64,000 bases of DNA from Streptomyces sp. NBC_00234 (lineage in GTDB: Bacteria > Actinomycetota > Actinomycetes > Streptomycetales > Streptomycetaceae). The translations under genes were made by a program, and so were the position numbers. Below, one piece after another: positions 16,573-24,719 of the stretch (positions are counted from its first letter, which is position 1; each line of letters opens with the position of its first letter). The notes beneath the pieces were generated by a model. The model saw only the letters and a list, made by a program, of their open reading frames with translations, was not told the origin of the DNA and ran no database searches. The DNA lies in the NCBI RefSeq assembly GCF_036195325.1, contig NZ_CP108101.1, forward strand, positions 4,836,001 to 4,900,000. The letters run 5' to 3'.

Positions 16573-17235
16573 GTGCTGCTGCTCGCCGTGGATACCGCCA
16601 CCCCCGCCGTCACCGTCGCCCTGCACGACGGCTCCGCCGTCGTCGCCGCGACGAGCCAGGTCGATGCCCGGAGGCACGGCGAACTGCTGCTGCCCGCCGT
16701 CGACCGGGTCCTCGCCGAGGCCGGGGTGAAGCTCGACGCCGTCACCGACCTGGTCGTGGGCGTCGGCCCCGGCCCGTACACCGGCCTCCGCGTCGGTCTC
16801 GTGACGGCGGCTGCCTTCGGCTCCGCGCTCTCCGTCCCCGTGCACGGCGTGTGCACCCTGGACGGCCTCGCGTACGCCGCCGGGCTCGCCGGCCTCCGGG
16901 GGCCCTTCGCCGTCGCCACGGACGCCCGCCGCAAGGAGGTCTACTGGGCGCGGTACGAGGACCCCCTGACCCGCACGGGCGACCCGGCGGTCGACCGGCC
17001 CGCCGACATCGCGGAACAGCTCGCGGGACTGCCCGTCGTCGGGGCCGGCGCGGTGCTGTACCCGGAGGCGTTCCCGGACGCCCGCGCGCCCGAACACGTG
17101 TCGGCCGGCGCGCTGGCCGCCCTCGCGGCCGAACGCCTCGCCGCGGGCCAGGAGCTGCTCCCTCCGCAGCCGCTCTACCTGCGCAGGCCCGACGCCCAGG
17201 TGCCGAAGAACTACAAGGTGGTCACCCCGAAGTGA
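16573..17235 (+). CDS. tsaB: tRNA threonylcarbamoyladenosine biosynthesis protein TsaB
   Basis: 220 aa. Scaffold partner of TsaD with an ASKHA fold but no ATPase role. Motifs: L-A-V-D-T-A-T near residues 4-10, R-R-H-G-E-L-L near 34-40, and G-V-G-P-G-P-Y-T-G-L-R-V-G near 65-77. First gene of a translationally coupled operon tsaB-rimI-tsaD; its stop TGA overlaps the rimI GTG by three bases. Confidence 0.95.
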   Translation: MLLLAVDTATPAVTVALHDGSAVVAATSQVDARRHGELLLPAVDRVLAEAGVKLDAVTDLVVGVGPGPYTGLRVGLVTAAAFGSALSVPVHGVCTLDGLAYAAGLAGLRGPFAVATDARRKEVYWARYEDPLTRTGDPAVDRPADIAEQLAGLPVVGAGAVLYPEAFPDARAPEHVSAGALAALAAERLAAGQELLPPQPLYLRRPDAQVPKNYKVVTPK

Positions 17236-17750
17236 CCGACGCGATCCATGGGGCAGGCGCGGCGACCGTGACCGCCGTGCTGCGCGAGATGCGCTGGTGG
17301 GACATCGATCCGGTGCTGGGGCTCGAACACGAGCTGTTCCCGGAGGACGCCTGGTCGGCCGGGATGTTCTGGTCGGAGCTGGCCCACGCCCGCGGCCCCG
17401 GGGCCACCCGCCGCTACGTCGTCGCCGAGGAACCGGCCACGGGCCGGATCGTCGGTTACGCCGGACTCGCCGCGGCCGGAGACCTCGCCGACGTCCAGAC
17501 CATCGGCGTCGTTCGGGACCACTGGGGCGGCGGCCTCGGCTCCGAACTCCTCACCGACCTGCTGAAGCACGCCACGGCCTTCGAGTGCACCGCGGTGCTC
17601 CTGGAGGTCCGGGTCGACAACACCCGTGCGCAGAAGCTGTACGAACGCTTCGGCTTCGAGCCGATCGGCTTCCGGCGCGGTTACTACCAGCCGGGCAACA
17701 TCGACGCGCTCGTCATGCGCCTCCACGTACAAGAGACTGAGACTGACTGA
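17232..17750 (+). CDS. rimI: Ribosomal protein S18-alanine N-acetyltransferase (GNAT family)
   Basis: 172 aa. The GNAT acetyl-CoA loop appears as V-R-D-H-W-G-G-G-L-G-S (R/Q-x-x-G-x-G/A type) near residues 95-105, followed by L-L-E-V-R-V-D-N-T-R-A-Q-K-L-Y-E-R-F-G-F, the RimI hallmark. GTG 17232 overlaps the tsaB stop and the gene's own TGA overlaps the ATG of tsaD, so all three are translationally coupled. This placement between tsaB and tsaD is the standard actinobacterial arrangement. Confidence 0.93.
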   Translation: MTDAIHGAGAATVTAVLREMRWWDIDPVLGLEHELFPEDAWSAGMFWSELAHARGPGATRRYVVAEEPATGRIVGYAGLAAAGDLADVQTIGVVRDHWGGGLGSELLTDLLKHATAFECTAVLLEVRVDNTRAQKLYERFGFEPIGFRRGYYQPGNIDALVMRLHVQETETD

Positions 17751-18844
17751 TGGCTGACGAACCGCTCGTACTCGGCATCGAGACCTCCTGCGACGAGACC
17801 GGGGTCGGCATCGTGCGCGGCACGACGCTGCTCGCCGACGCCGTCGCCTCCAGCGTCGACACGCACGCCCGGTTCGGCGGGGTCGTCCCGGAGATCGCCT
17901 CCCGTGCCCACCTGGAAGCGATGGTCCCGACCATCGAACGCGCCCTGAAGGACGCCGGGATCAGCGCCCGCGACCTCGACGGCATCGCGGTCACGGCCGG
18001 CCCCGGGCTCGCCGGTGCGCTGCTCGTCGGCGTCTCGGCGGCCAAGGCGTACGCGTACGCGCTGAACAAGCCGCTCTACGGGGTCAACCACCTCGCCTCG
18101 CACATCTGTGTCGACCAGCTGGAGCACGGCCCGCTCCCCGAGCCGACCATGGCGCTGCTGGTCAGCGGCGGGCACTCCTCGCTGCTGCTCGCGCCGGACA
18201 TCACCAACGACGTACGGCCGCTCGGCGCGACCATCGACGACGCGGCGGGCGAGGCGTTCGACAAGATCGCCCGGGTGCTGAACCTCGGCTTCCCCGGCGG
18301 TCCCGTCATCGACCGGCTGGCGAAGGAGGGCGACCCGAAGGCCATCGCGTTCCCGCGCGGTCTCAGCGGTTCGCGCGACCCCGCGTACGACTTCTCCTTC
18401 TCCGGGCTCAAGACGTCCGTGGCGCGCTGGATCGAGGCCAAGCGGGCGGCGGGCGAGGAGGTGCCGGTACGGGACGTGGCGGCGTCCTTCCAGGAGGCCG
18501 TGGTGGACGTGCTCACCCGCAAGGCGGTCCGGGCCTGCAAGGACGAGGGCGTCGGCCATCTGATGATCGGCGGCGGTGTCGCGGCCAACTCGCGGCTGCG
18601 GGCCCTGGCCCAGGAGCGGTGCGAGCGGGCCGGAATCCGGCTGCGGGTGCCCAGGCCCGGACTCTGCACGGACAACGGGGCGATGGTTGCCGCGCTGGGC
18701 GCCGAGATGGTGGCCCGCAACCGGCCGGCCTCGGACCTGGAACTGTCGGCGGACTCCTCGCTTCCGGTGACGGAGACCCATGTTCCCGGCGCCCATGACC
18801 ACGATCACGTGCACGAGATCAGCAAGGACAACCTGTACTCATGA
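17750..18844 (+). CDS. tsaD: tRNA N6-adenosine threonylcarbamoyltransferase TsaD
   Basis: 364 aa. Catalytic subunit that transfers threonylcarbamoyl to A37 of ANN-decoding tRNAs. N-terminal G-I-E-T-S-C-D-E-T signature, the metal-binding histidines in N-H-L-A-S-H near residues 106-111, L-L-V-S-G-G-H-S-S nucleotide motif and D-D-A-A-G-E-A-F-D-K near 164. C-terminal tail is His/Asp-rich (H-D-H-D-H-V-H), not part of the core fold. The start overlaps the rimI stop (TGATG) and the stop overlaps the next gene (ATGA). Confidence 0.97.
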   Translation: MADEPLVLGIETSCDETGVGIVRGTTLLADAVASSVDTHARFGGVVPEIASRAHLEAMVPTIERALKDAGISARDLDGIAVTAGPGLAGALLVGVSAAKAYAYALNKPLYGVNHLASHICVDQLEHGPLPEPTMALLVSGGHSSLLLAPDITNDVRPLGATIDDAAGEAFDKIARVLNLGFPGGPVIDRLAKEGDPKAIAFPRGLSGSRDPAYDFSFSGLKTSVARWIEAKRAAGEEVPVRDVAASFQEAVVDVLTRKAVRACKDEGVGHLMIGGGVAANSRLRALAQERCERAGIRLRVPRPGLCTDNGAMVAALGAEMVARNRPASDLELSADSSLPVTETHVPGAHDHDHVHEISKDNLYS

Positions 18845-19104
18845 GCGGCACCGTCGCGCTGATGTGGGAGGCCCGGGCCACCGAGGGCCGGGGCGCCGAG
18901 CTGCTGGAGTGGGCGCGGGCGCGGTCGGCGGAGCTGGCCCGCGAGCCCGTACGCCGCGAGCTGCTGCGTGCCCCGCAGGACCGGGTGCTCGTCATCACCT
19001 GGTGGGAGGGCGGGTACGGTGACGACTTGCCCGAACTCCCCGAGCCCGACGCCGGATTGATCGCGCGCCCGGTCCACCGGTGGCGCTTCGAGTCGGTCGG
19101 CTGA
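18841..19104 (+). CDS. Small conserved-type protein coupled to tsaD
   Basis: 87 aa, no recognised domain. Rich in Arg, Glu and Trp, with a helix-forming N-terminal half (A-R-A-T-E-G-R-G-A-E-L-L-E-W-A) and a strand-like V-L-V-I-T-W-W-E segment near residues 50-57. The size and W-x-W pattern could suit a dimeric alpha-beta barrel fold (ABM-like), which is only a suggestion. The ATGA overlap with tsaD argues for translation from the same mRNA. No signal peptide. Confidence 0.7.
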   Translation: MSGTVALMWEARATEGRGAELLEWARARSAELAREPVRRELLRAPQDRVLVITWWEGGYGDDLPELPEPDAGLIARPVHRWRFESVG

Positions 19105-19132
19105 GACTCCTCGGAAAAAAGATTCGCCGGGG

Positions 19133-19160
19133 TGTCGATCCGGGGTGGGCCCGTTCGACG
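19133..19160 (+). promoter_or_regulatory. ECF42-type sigma factor promoter
   Basis: TGTCGA (19133-19138), 17-base spacer, CGAC (19156-19159). As I recall it, published ECF42 promoters have TGTCGA at -35 and a short CGA-type -10. It lies about 50 bases before the DGPF gene, which is followed by a sigma factor of just this group, so autoregulation is likely. Confidence 0.7.
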
Positions 19161-19208
19161 TACGAGTGTGAGGCGGGAAAACAGCCCGCCCCGACCCGAG
19201 GAGTCACC

Positions 19209-19565
19209 GTGCCGCGCTATCTGACGATGGTCCGTATCGACGAGAACAACGCCCCGGCCGAAGGCCCGAGCGAGGAGCTCATGCAGCGCATGGGCGCCCT
19301 GATCGAGGAGATGACCAAGGCCGGTGTCCTGCTGGACACGGCCGGGCTCACCCCGACCTCGGAGGGCACCAGGGTCACCTGGTCCAACGGCGAGTTCACC
19401 GTCACGGACGGGCCGTTCACCGAGACGAAGGAAGTCATCGGCGGCTACGCGATCATCCAGGCCAAGGACAAGGCCGAGATCCTGGAGTGGACCAAGCGCT
19501 TCCTCGCCGTCCACGAGCCGTTCTGGACCGTCACCTCCGAGATCCGCGAGATCGCCGGAGGCTGA
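19209..19565 (+). CDS. DGPF/YCII-domain protein
   Basis: 118 aa. Small alpha-beta dimeric-barrel protein carrying the name-giving D-G-P-F-T-E-T-K-E motif near residues 64-72 and the conserved G-G-Y that follows. Its biochemical function is unclear; genes of this type are habitual partners of ECF42 sigma factors. GTG 19209 has GAGGAG at 19198-19203. The sigma gene starts 66 bases downstream on the same strand, and the ECF42-type promoter sits directly upstream. Confidence 0.88.
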   Translation: MPRYLTMVRIDENNAPAEGPSEELMQRMGALIEEMTKAGVLLDTAGLTPTSEGTRVTWSNGEFTVTDGPFTETKEVIGGYAIIQAKDKAEILEWTKRFLAVHEPFWTVTSEIREIAGG

Positions 19566-19631
19566 CGGCCCCGCACGGCCAGGGGTGGGGCGGCGGTCCT
19601 TGCCGCCCCGGCCCCCGGGCTGCTCTGATGG

Positions 19632-20879
19632 GTGGCCGTGACAGAAGCACGCAGTGCCGTCGAAGCCGTGTACAGGATCGAGTCGGCACGGATCATCGCC
19701 GCGACCGCCCGCATCGTGCGGGACGTCGGCATCGCCGAGGAGATCGCGCAGGACGCCCTGCTCGCCGCGCTGGAGCAGTGGCCGGAGTCCGGGGTCCCGG
19801 ACCGGCCGGGCGCCTGGCTCACGGCCACCGCGAGGCACCGGGCGATCGACCTCGTACGCCGCAAGGAGACCTACCGGCGCAAGCTGGCGGAGGTCGGGCG
19901 GGCCCTGGAGGACGTACCGCCGCCGGAACCCGCCGATCCGGACCACATCGACGACGACCTGCTGCGGCTGATCTTCACCTCCTGCCATCCGGTGCTCTCC
20001 ACGCAGGCCCGGATCGCCCTCACCCTGCGCCTCCTCGGCGGCCTCACCACCGAGGAGATCGCCCGCGCGTTCCTGGCCTCCGAACCGACCGTCGCCCAGC
20101 GCATCGTCCGGGCGAAGCGGACCCTGGGCCGGGCGGGCGTTCCCTTCGAGGTGCCGTACGGCCCCGACCGCGCCGCCCGCCTCGACTCCGTGCTCGAAGT
20201 CATCTACCTGATCTTCAACGAGGGGTACGCGGCCACCGCGGGCGACGACCTCCTGCGCCCGGCCCTGTGCCAGGACGCGCTGCGTCTCGCCCGGGTGCTG
20301 GCCGGGCTGATGGAGAAGGAGTCCGAGGTCCACGGGCTCGTCGCCCTGCTGGAACTCCAGGCGTCGCGCGCCGCCGCGCGGACCGGGCCGGACGGTGCGC
20401 CGGTGCTGCTCGCCGACCAGAACCGGGCGCGCTGGGACCAGTTGCTGATCCGGCGCGGTTTCGCGGCCCTGGGGCGGGCGAACGCGGCGGGCGGTTCGAC
20501 GGGACCGTATGCCCTCCAGGCCGCGATCGCCGCCTGTCACGCGCACGCGGTGACGTACGAGGACACCGACTGGACGGCGATCGCCACGCTGTACGGGCAC
20601 CTGGCCGTGCTCGCTCCGTCCCCGGTGGTGGAGCTGAACCGGGCGGTGGCGGTGTCGATGGCCGAGGGGCCGGCGGCGGGGCTCGCCCTGGTCGACGCGC
20701 TGGCGGAGAGTCCGGAACTCAGGGCCTACCACCTGCTGCCGAGCGTGCGGGGCGATCTGCTGGAGCGGCTGGGGCGGGGGGAGGAGGCGCGGGCGGAGTT
20801 CGTGCGGGCGGCGGAGCTGACCCGTAACGAGCAGGAGAGGACGTTGCTGCTGGCGCGTGCCGACCGGGTGTCGCGATGA
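19632..20879 (+). CDS. ECF42-group RNA polymerase sigma factor with C-terminal TPR-like extension
   Basis: 415 aa, far longer than a plain ECF sigma (about 190). Region 2 lies near residues 10-80 (A-E-E-I-A-Q-D-A-L-L-A-A-L-E; T-A-R-H-R-A-I-D), region 4 near 110-165 (L-R-L-L-G-G-L-T-T-E-E-I-A-R-A-F). The remaining about 240 residues are helical, with the L-I-F-N-E-G-Y-A-A-T motif near 196 and repeats such as A-V-A-V-S-M-A-E-G-P-A-A-G-L, as in ECF42 proteins, where the extension is needed for activity. No anti-sigma gene is adjacent. GTG 19638 is an alternative start. Confidence 0.92.
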   Translation: MAVTEARSAVEAVYRIESARIIAATARIVRDVGIAEEIAQDALLAALEQWPESGVPDRPGAWLTATARHRAIDLVRRKETYRRKLAEVGRALEDVPPPEPADPDHIDDDLLRLIFTSCHPVLSTQARIALTLRLLGGLTTEEIARAFLASEPTVAQRIVRAKRTLGRAGVPFEVPYGPDRAARLDSVLEVIYLIFNEGYAATAGDDLLRPALCQDALRLARVLAGLMEKESEVHGLVALLELQASRAAARTGPDGAPVLLADQNRARWDQLLIRRGFAALGRANAAGGSTGPYALQAAIAACHAHAVTYEDTDWTAIATLYGHLAVLAPSPVVELNRAVAVSMAEGPAAGLALVDALAESPELRAYHLLPSVRGDLLERLGRGEEARAEFVRAAELTRNEQERTLLLARADRVSR

Positions 20880-21023
20880 GTTCCGGGGGCTTGGCGGGTC
20901 TACCTTCCGAAGGCATCCGGCGGTGCTCCGGCGGCGCCGTGCGCTGTGGCGTTCCGAGGCTGCGGGGTTCCGGCCCCCGGCCCCCGGCTGCCGGCATTCG
21001 GCTTTTTCGGCGAGGAGAAGACC

Positions 21024-21488
21024 ATGCAGAAGATCACTACGTTCCTGTGGTTCGACGACCAGGCCGAGGAGGCGGCGCGTTACTACGTCTCCGTCTTCGG
21101 CGGCGACTCGCGGATCCTGGGGGTCACCCACTACGGTGCGGCGGCCCCGGGAGAGACGGGCTCCGTGATGACGGTCGCCTTCCGGCTCGCGGACCAGGAG
21201 TACATCGCCCTCAACGGCGGCCCGCAGTTCCCGTTCACGGAGGCCATCTCGCTCTCCGTCGACTGTGAGGACCAGGCCGAGGTGGACCGGCTGTGGGACA
21301 CGCTCACCGAAGGCGGCGAGGAGGGCCAGTGCGGGTGGCTCAAGGACAGGTACGGCCTGTCCTGGCAGATCGTCCCGAAGGGTCTGACCGAGGTGCTGTC
21401 CGATCCGGACCCGGCCAGGGCGGAGCGGGCGATGAAGGCGATGCTGGGGATGCGGAAGCTGGACATCCAGGCGCTGCGGGACGCCTGA
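21024..21488 (+). CDS. VOC superfamily protein (PhnB / 3-demethylubiquinone methyltransferase-like fold)
   Basis: 154 aa. Paired beta-alpha-beta units typical of the vicinal oxygen chelate superfamily: T-F-L-W-F-D-D-Q-A-E-E-A-A-R-Y-Y near residues 5-20, A-L-N-G-G-P near 69-74, then a second module ending W-Q-I-V-P-K. Members of this subfamily are often misnamed methyltransferases; the actual function is unknown. Start ATG 21024 has GAGGAGAAG upstream. It follows the ECF42 sigma gene after 144 bases, and small VOC proteins are common members of ECF42-type neighbourhoods, but no ECF42 promoter is visible in that gap. Confidence 0.85.
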   Translation: MQKITTFLWFDDQAEEAARYYVSVFGGDSRILGVTHYGAAAPGETGSVMTVAFRLADQEYIALNGGPQFPFTEAISLSVDCEDQAEVDRLWDTLTEGGEEGQCGWLKDRYGLSWQIVPKGLTEVLSDPDPARAERAMKAMLGMRKLDIQALRDA

Positions 21489-21502
21489 GTTCCGCGGAGC
21501 GG

Positions 21503-21531
21503 GCGGCCGTCGCGTCGTGCGTCACGGCCGC
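21503..21531 (+). terminator. Hairpin after the VOC gene
   Basis: GCGGCCGT (21503-21510) with a perfect partner at 21524-21531 and a 13-base loop; no T-tract. A modest candidate. Confidence 0.35.
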
Positions 21532-21569
21532 GCCCCGTGGCCGCCGGTCCGGTCGGTAGTGTCTGGGGC

Positions 21570-22241
21570 ATGTCACCCCGTTCACCGCTGCCGCCGCCCC
21601 CGCCGCCCGTGGAGCTGCGCTCCTGGCCCGACCGGCAGTCGATGCTCGCCGACCGCTCCGCGGTCCTCGGCGAGCTGGTCACGACGCACCTGGGGCACGC
21701 GCGGCTCGGCCTGCTCTGGCTGTGGGGGGCACTGGCGGCGCTCGGCTGGTCGTTCGTGGGCACGGCGATCATCTCGTTCGAGGAGCCCGACGACCCCTTC
21801 GCCGCGATGCTGGGCCTGGTCGCCTTCGCCCTCGGTGCCTGCCTGCTGGTGCCCTCGGTCGCGTTCGTGGTCGTCGGACTCGCCCGGGACCGGCAGGTCC
21901 GCCGGCTGCTCGTCCAGTGGGGCGCGCTGGACCGCGACCCGGTGGGCGATGTGCGCCTGCGGATTCCCGGGGTCAGCCTCATCTGGATGCTGACGTCCTT
22001 CGTGCTGTGCGCCGTCGGCCTGTACGCGTGCGTGGTCGTTCCGGCTGGCGCGGAGGCGGGCGAGGAGACCTACGGCGAGGTGGCCCTGTTCATGGGCCTC
22101 GGTCTCATCTGCTGGCTGACCGGCCTGATCGGGGTCGTCAAGGCGTTCGCGCACCGCCGCTGGGTGCTCCGGGTCCTCGTCGGCGTACCGGCCGAACCGC
22201 GGGTCAGGGCCGCTTCAGGGGCTGACCGACCAGCATCGTAG
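21570..22241 (+). CDS. Four-helix membrane protein of unknown function
   Basis: 223 aa. Pro-rich cytosolic N-terminus, then hydrophobic segments at about residues 45-68, 75-100, 130-155 and 165-190. No recognised domain. The ATG at 21570 has a TAGTGT seven bases upstream (21557-21562) and no Shine-Dalgarno, so it is probably leaderless. The 3' end overlaps the convergent methyltransferase gene by 38 bases, an unusual but not rare arrangement that would produce complementary mRNA ends. Confidence 0.7.
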   Translation: MSPRSPLPPPPPPVELRSWPDRQSMLADRSAVLGELVTTHLGHARLGLLWLWGALAALGWSFVGTAIISFEEPDDPFAAMLGLVAFALGACLLVPSVAFVVVGLARDRQVRRLLVQWGALDRDPVGDVRLRIPGVSLIWMLTSFVLCAVGLYACVVVPAGAEAGEETYGEVALFMGLGLICWLTGLIGVVKAFAHRRWVLRVLVGVPAEPRVRAASGADRPAS

Positions 22242-23427
22242 GAGCGCCCGCCACCCGGGTCAGGAACACCGTCGCCGCGTTCGGCCCCTGGAGCTTCATC
22301 TTGCGGCGCAGTTCCTCCGGTTCGACCGCGGAGCCACGCTTCTTGACGGTCAGGACGCCCACCTGCCGCTCCCGCAGCAGGGCCTTGAGCTTCTTCATGT
22401 TGAAGGGGAGTTCGTCGGTGATCTCGTACGCCGTCGTGTACGGGGACTCGTAGGCCCGGTCGCTCGTGACGTACGCGATGGTCTCGTCGACCAGCCGGCC
22501 GCCGCACCGGTCCACGATGTCGGCGACCAGGTGGGCGCGGATGACGGCGCCGTCGGGTTCGTACAGATAGCGGCCGACGGGGCCCACGGGCGGGGCCGGC
22601 AGCGGGGCGGGGGCCGTCAGGGTGGCGCCCGCCGGAAGCAGCGTCGCCCGGAACGAGCCGGTGGCGAAACCCTCGCCGAACCAGAGCACCGCCTCCTTCA
22701 CGTCCCCGCCGTCCGAGATCCATTCCGCCTCGGCCTGCGGGCCGATCGCCTCGTGGGGGACGCCGGGGGCGATCTTCAGCGCGGCGCGGGGGGCCTTCAG
22801 CGCGGCCCCGGTGGCCCAGGACAGCGGGGGCGAGTACGCCTCCGGGTCGAAGATCCGGCCCCGTCCGCCGCGTCGGGCCGGGTCGACGAAGACCGCGTCG
22901 TACGGAGCGGTGTCGATCTCGGTGACATCGGCGCAGCGCACCTCGATCAGCGCCTCCAGGCCGAGCGCCGCCGCATTGGCCCGGGCCACCTCGGCGGTCA
23001 GCGGATCGCGGTCCACGGCCAGCACCGCGATGCCCGCGCGCGCGAGGGCGATCGCGTCGCCGCCGATCCCGCAGCACAGATCGGCCACGCTCCGCACCCC
23101 GAGACCGGCGAACCGCTGGGCCCGGTACGCGGCGACCGAGGTGCGGGTCGCCTGTTCGACACCGTTGGGGGTGAAGAACATCCGGTACGCGTCCTGCGCG
23201 CCGAACTTCGCCACCGCCCGCTGTCGCAGCCGGGCCTGTCCCAGGGCCGCCGACACCAGCGCGGCGGGGTGGTCGCGGCGCAGGCGGGTCGCGGTGGCCA
23301 GTTCCCGGGCGGGGTCGTGGTCGCGCAGCTCGGCCAGGAGCGCGGCGCCCTCGGGGGCGAGCAGGGCGCGGAAGCCGGCGATCGGGTCGGGGACATCGGA
23401 CGTCGGGAGAGCGTTCACCCGGCCCAT
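22204..23427 (-). CDS. Class I SAM-dependent methyltransferase with THUMP-like C-terminal domain
   Basis: 407 aa. N-terminal helical region (1-90), then a Rossmann methyltransferase core with motif I V-A-D-L-C-C-G-I-G-G-D near residues 114-124, acidic strand-2 end A-V-D-R-D-P and motif IV V-F-V-D-P-A-R-R. The last about 80 residues form the THUMP-like tail (E-L-P-F-N-M-K-K-L-K-A-L-L, V-L-T-V-K-K-R-G). RNA is the likely substrate by family analogy, but none is proven. ATG 23427 fits the start of the conserved region; longer upstream reading has no coding character. Confidence 0.87.
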   Translation of the reverse strand: MGRVNALPTSDVPDPIAGFRALLAPEGAALLAELRDHDPARELATATRLRRDHPAALVSAALGQARLRQRAVAKFGAQDAYRMFFTPNGVEQATRTSVAAYRAQRFAGLGVRSVADLCCGIGGDAIALARAGIAVLAVDRDPLTAEVARANAAALGLEALIEVRCADVTEIDTAPYDAVFVDPARRGGRGRIFDPEAYSPPLSWATGAALKAPRAALKIAPGVPHEAIGPQAEAEWISDGGDVKEAVLWFGEGFATGSFRATLLPAGATLTAPAPLPAPPVGPVGRYLYEPDGAVIRAHLVADIVDRCGGRLVDETIAYVTSDRAYESPYTTAYEITDELPFNMKKLKALLRERQVGVLTVKKRGSAVEPEELRRKMKLQGPNAATVFLTRVAGAPTMLVGQPLKRP

Positions 23428-23542
23428 TGTGAGCCAGCCGGGGGACCGCGCGGGCCGGGTGGCGGTGTCGGGCCGGGCACCCGGCCGGGCACTGGCAGGA
23501 TGCGGCGCCATGCAGCTAGTACGACAAAAGGAAGAATCAGCC

Positions 23543-24487
23543 ATGAAGCGGCGCAGACCGGGACACCCCGCTCGCGGGCCGGCCTGCACCGCCCTGATCG
23601 CACTCCTCGTCGCCGCACTCGCCTCGGGGTGCGCCGCCGAGGACGCGGACGGCTCCTCCACCGACGGAGCGCACCGGGCGGCGCCCGCCGCCGGTCAGGA
23701 GGGTCCGCCCGCGCTGAAGGCGGCGCCGGCCGACGCGCTCTCGGTGTACGCCGAGAAGCTGAGGCGGAAGCAGGCTGCCCGGGTCGCCGTCGCCAAGAAG
23801 TGGCGGCTGGCGAAGGTCCCGCTCGTCGCCCCCGAACCGCCGTCCGTCAAGCCGCGCATCACCACCCGCAAGGGCTTCGAGGTCACCGGCGGGGGCGCGC
23901 TGCCGCCCGTCTTCACCACCGTGCCGACGAAGGAGCGGATCGTCTTCCTGACGATGGACGACGGGGCCGAGAAGGATCCCGAGCTGCTGCGGATGATGAC
24001 GGAACTCGACATCCCGTACAGCGCCTTCCTCAGCGACTACCTGGTGAGCGAGGACTACGGCTACTTCAAGAAGATGCAGGCCCGCGGCGTCACCCTCAGC
24101 AACCACACGCTGAACCACCGCTATATGCCCGGCCTGTCGTACGCCGAGCAGAAGAAGGAGATCTGCGGCCAGCAGGACAAGATCGCGAAGCACTTCGGGA
24201 AGCGGCCGACGCTCTTCCGCCCGCCGTACGGCAACTACAACCGCGACACCCTGCGCATCGCCAAGTCCTGCGGCATCAAGGCCGTGCCGCTGTGGTCCGC
24301 CGAGGCGTTCCCCGACCACATGGAGTGGCGGGAGTGGGACCGCGACCTGCATCCCGGCGACATCATCCTCACCCACTTCCGGGGGCGCGGGGACTGGAAG
24401 GGCTCCATGCCCGACATGATCCGGCGGGTCATGAAGACGATCACGGACAAGGGCTACGCGGTCGCCAGGCTGGAGGACTACGTGTGA
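23543..24487 (+). CDS. Lipoprotein polysaccharide deacetylase (NodB family)
   Basis: 314 aa. Signal peptide with lipobox L-A-S-G-C, lipidated at Cys30, then a Lys/Arg-rich linker and a NodB domain from about residue 130. Motif 1 T-M-D-D-G (Asp139 catalytic base, Asp140 metal), motif 2 H188-T-L-N-H192 (metal ligands) and motif 3 R-P-P-Y-G are all intact, so activity on an N-acetylated sugar polymer outside the membrane is expected; peptidoglycan or teichoic-type glycans are candidates. ATG 23543 is preferred over 23511 because AGGAAG is spaced nine bases before it. Confidence 0.9.
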   Translation: MKRRRPGHPARGPACTALIALLVAALASGCAAEDADGSSTDGAHRAAPAAGQEGPPALKAAPADALSVYAEKLRRKQAARVAVAKKWRLAKVPLVAPEPPSVKPRITTRKGFEVTGGGALPPVFTTVPTKERIVFLTMDDGAEKDPELLRMMTELDIPYSAFLSDYLVSEDYGYFKKMQARGVTLSNHTLNHRYMPGLSYAEQKKEICGQQDKIAKHFGKRPTLFRPPYGNYNRDTLRIAKSCGIKAVPLWSAEAFPDHMEWREWDRDLHPGDIILTHFRGRGDWKGSMPDMIRRVMKTITDKGYAVARLEDYV

Positions 24488-24537
24488 TCCCGGCGCACCG
24501 GCCGGGCCCGGCCGGTGCGCCACGCGGGGGTGGTCAA

Positions 24538-24564
24538 TTGGCACTCCGCTTGACCGAGTGCTAA
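24538..24564 (+). promoter_or_regulatory. CIRCE element 1 (HrcA operator)
   Basis: TTGGCACTC-N9-GAGTGCTAA, one base from the CIRCE consensus. It overlaps the -35 of the groES promoter (TTGACC at 24550-24555, CATAGT at 24572-24577, 16-base spacer). Confidence 0.93.
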
Positions 24565-24577
24565 TCGCGGTCATAGT
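24550..24577 (+). promoter_or_regulatory. groES-groEL1 promoter
   Basis: TTGACC at 24550-24555 and CATAGT at 24572-24577, flanked on both sides by CIRCE operators. Predicted transcript start near 24584, giving a leader of about 136 bases. Confidence 0.7.
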
Positions 24578-24584
24578 CTCGGGT

Positions 24585-24611
24585 CTGGCACTCCTCACTG
24601 GAGAGTGCCAG
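24585..24611 (+). promoter_or_regulatory. CIRCE element 2 (HrcA operator)
   Basis: CTGGCACTC-N9-GAGTGCCAG, a perfectly symmetric repeat around the predicted transcription start. Two CIRCE copies give tight HrcA repression under non-stress conditions. hrcA itself is not in the window. Confidence 0.93.
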
Positions 24612-24719
24612 CACCACTGCGCGACAGGGCAGGTCCGGCACCCGCGACGACGGATCGACCTGGTCGCCACCCCAAAGACTGTTAAACCCCGTGAGATCTC
24701 CGAAGGGGGAGACCGGATC

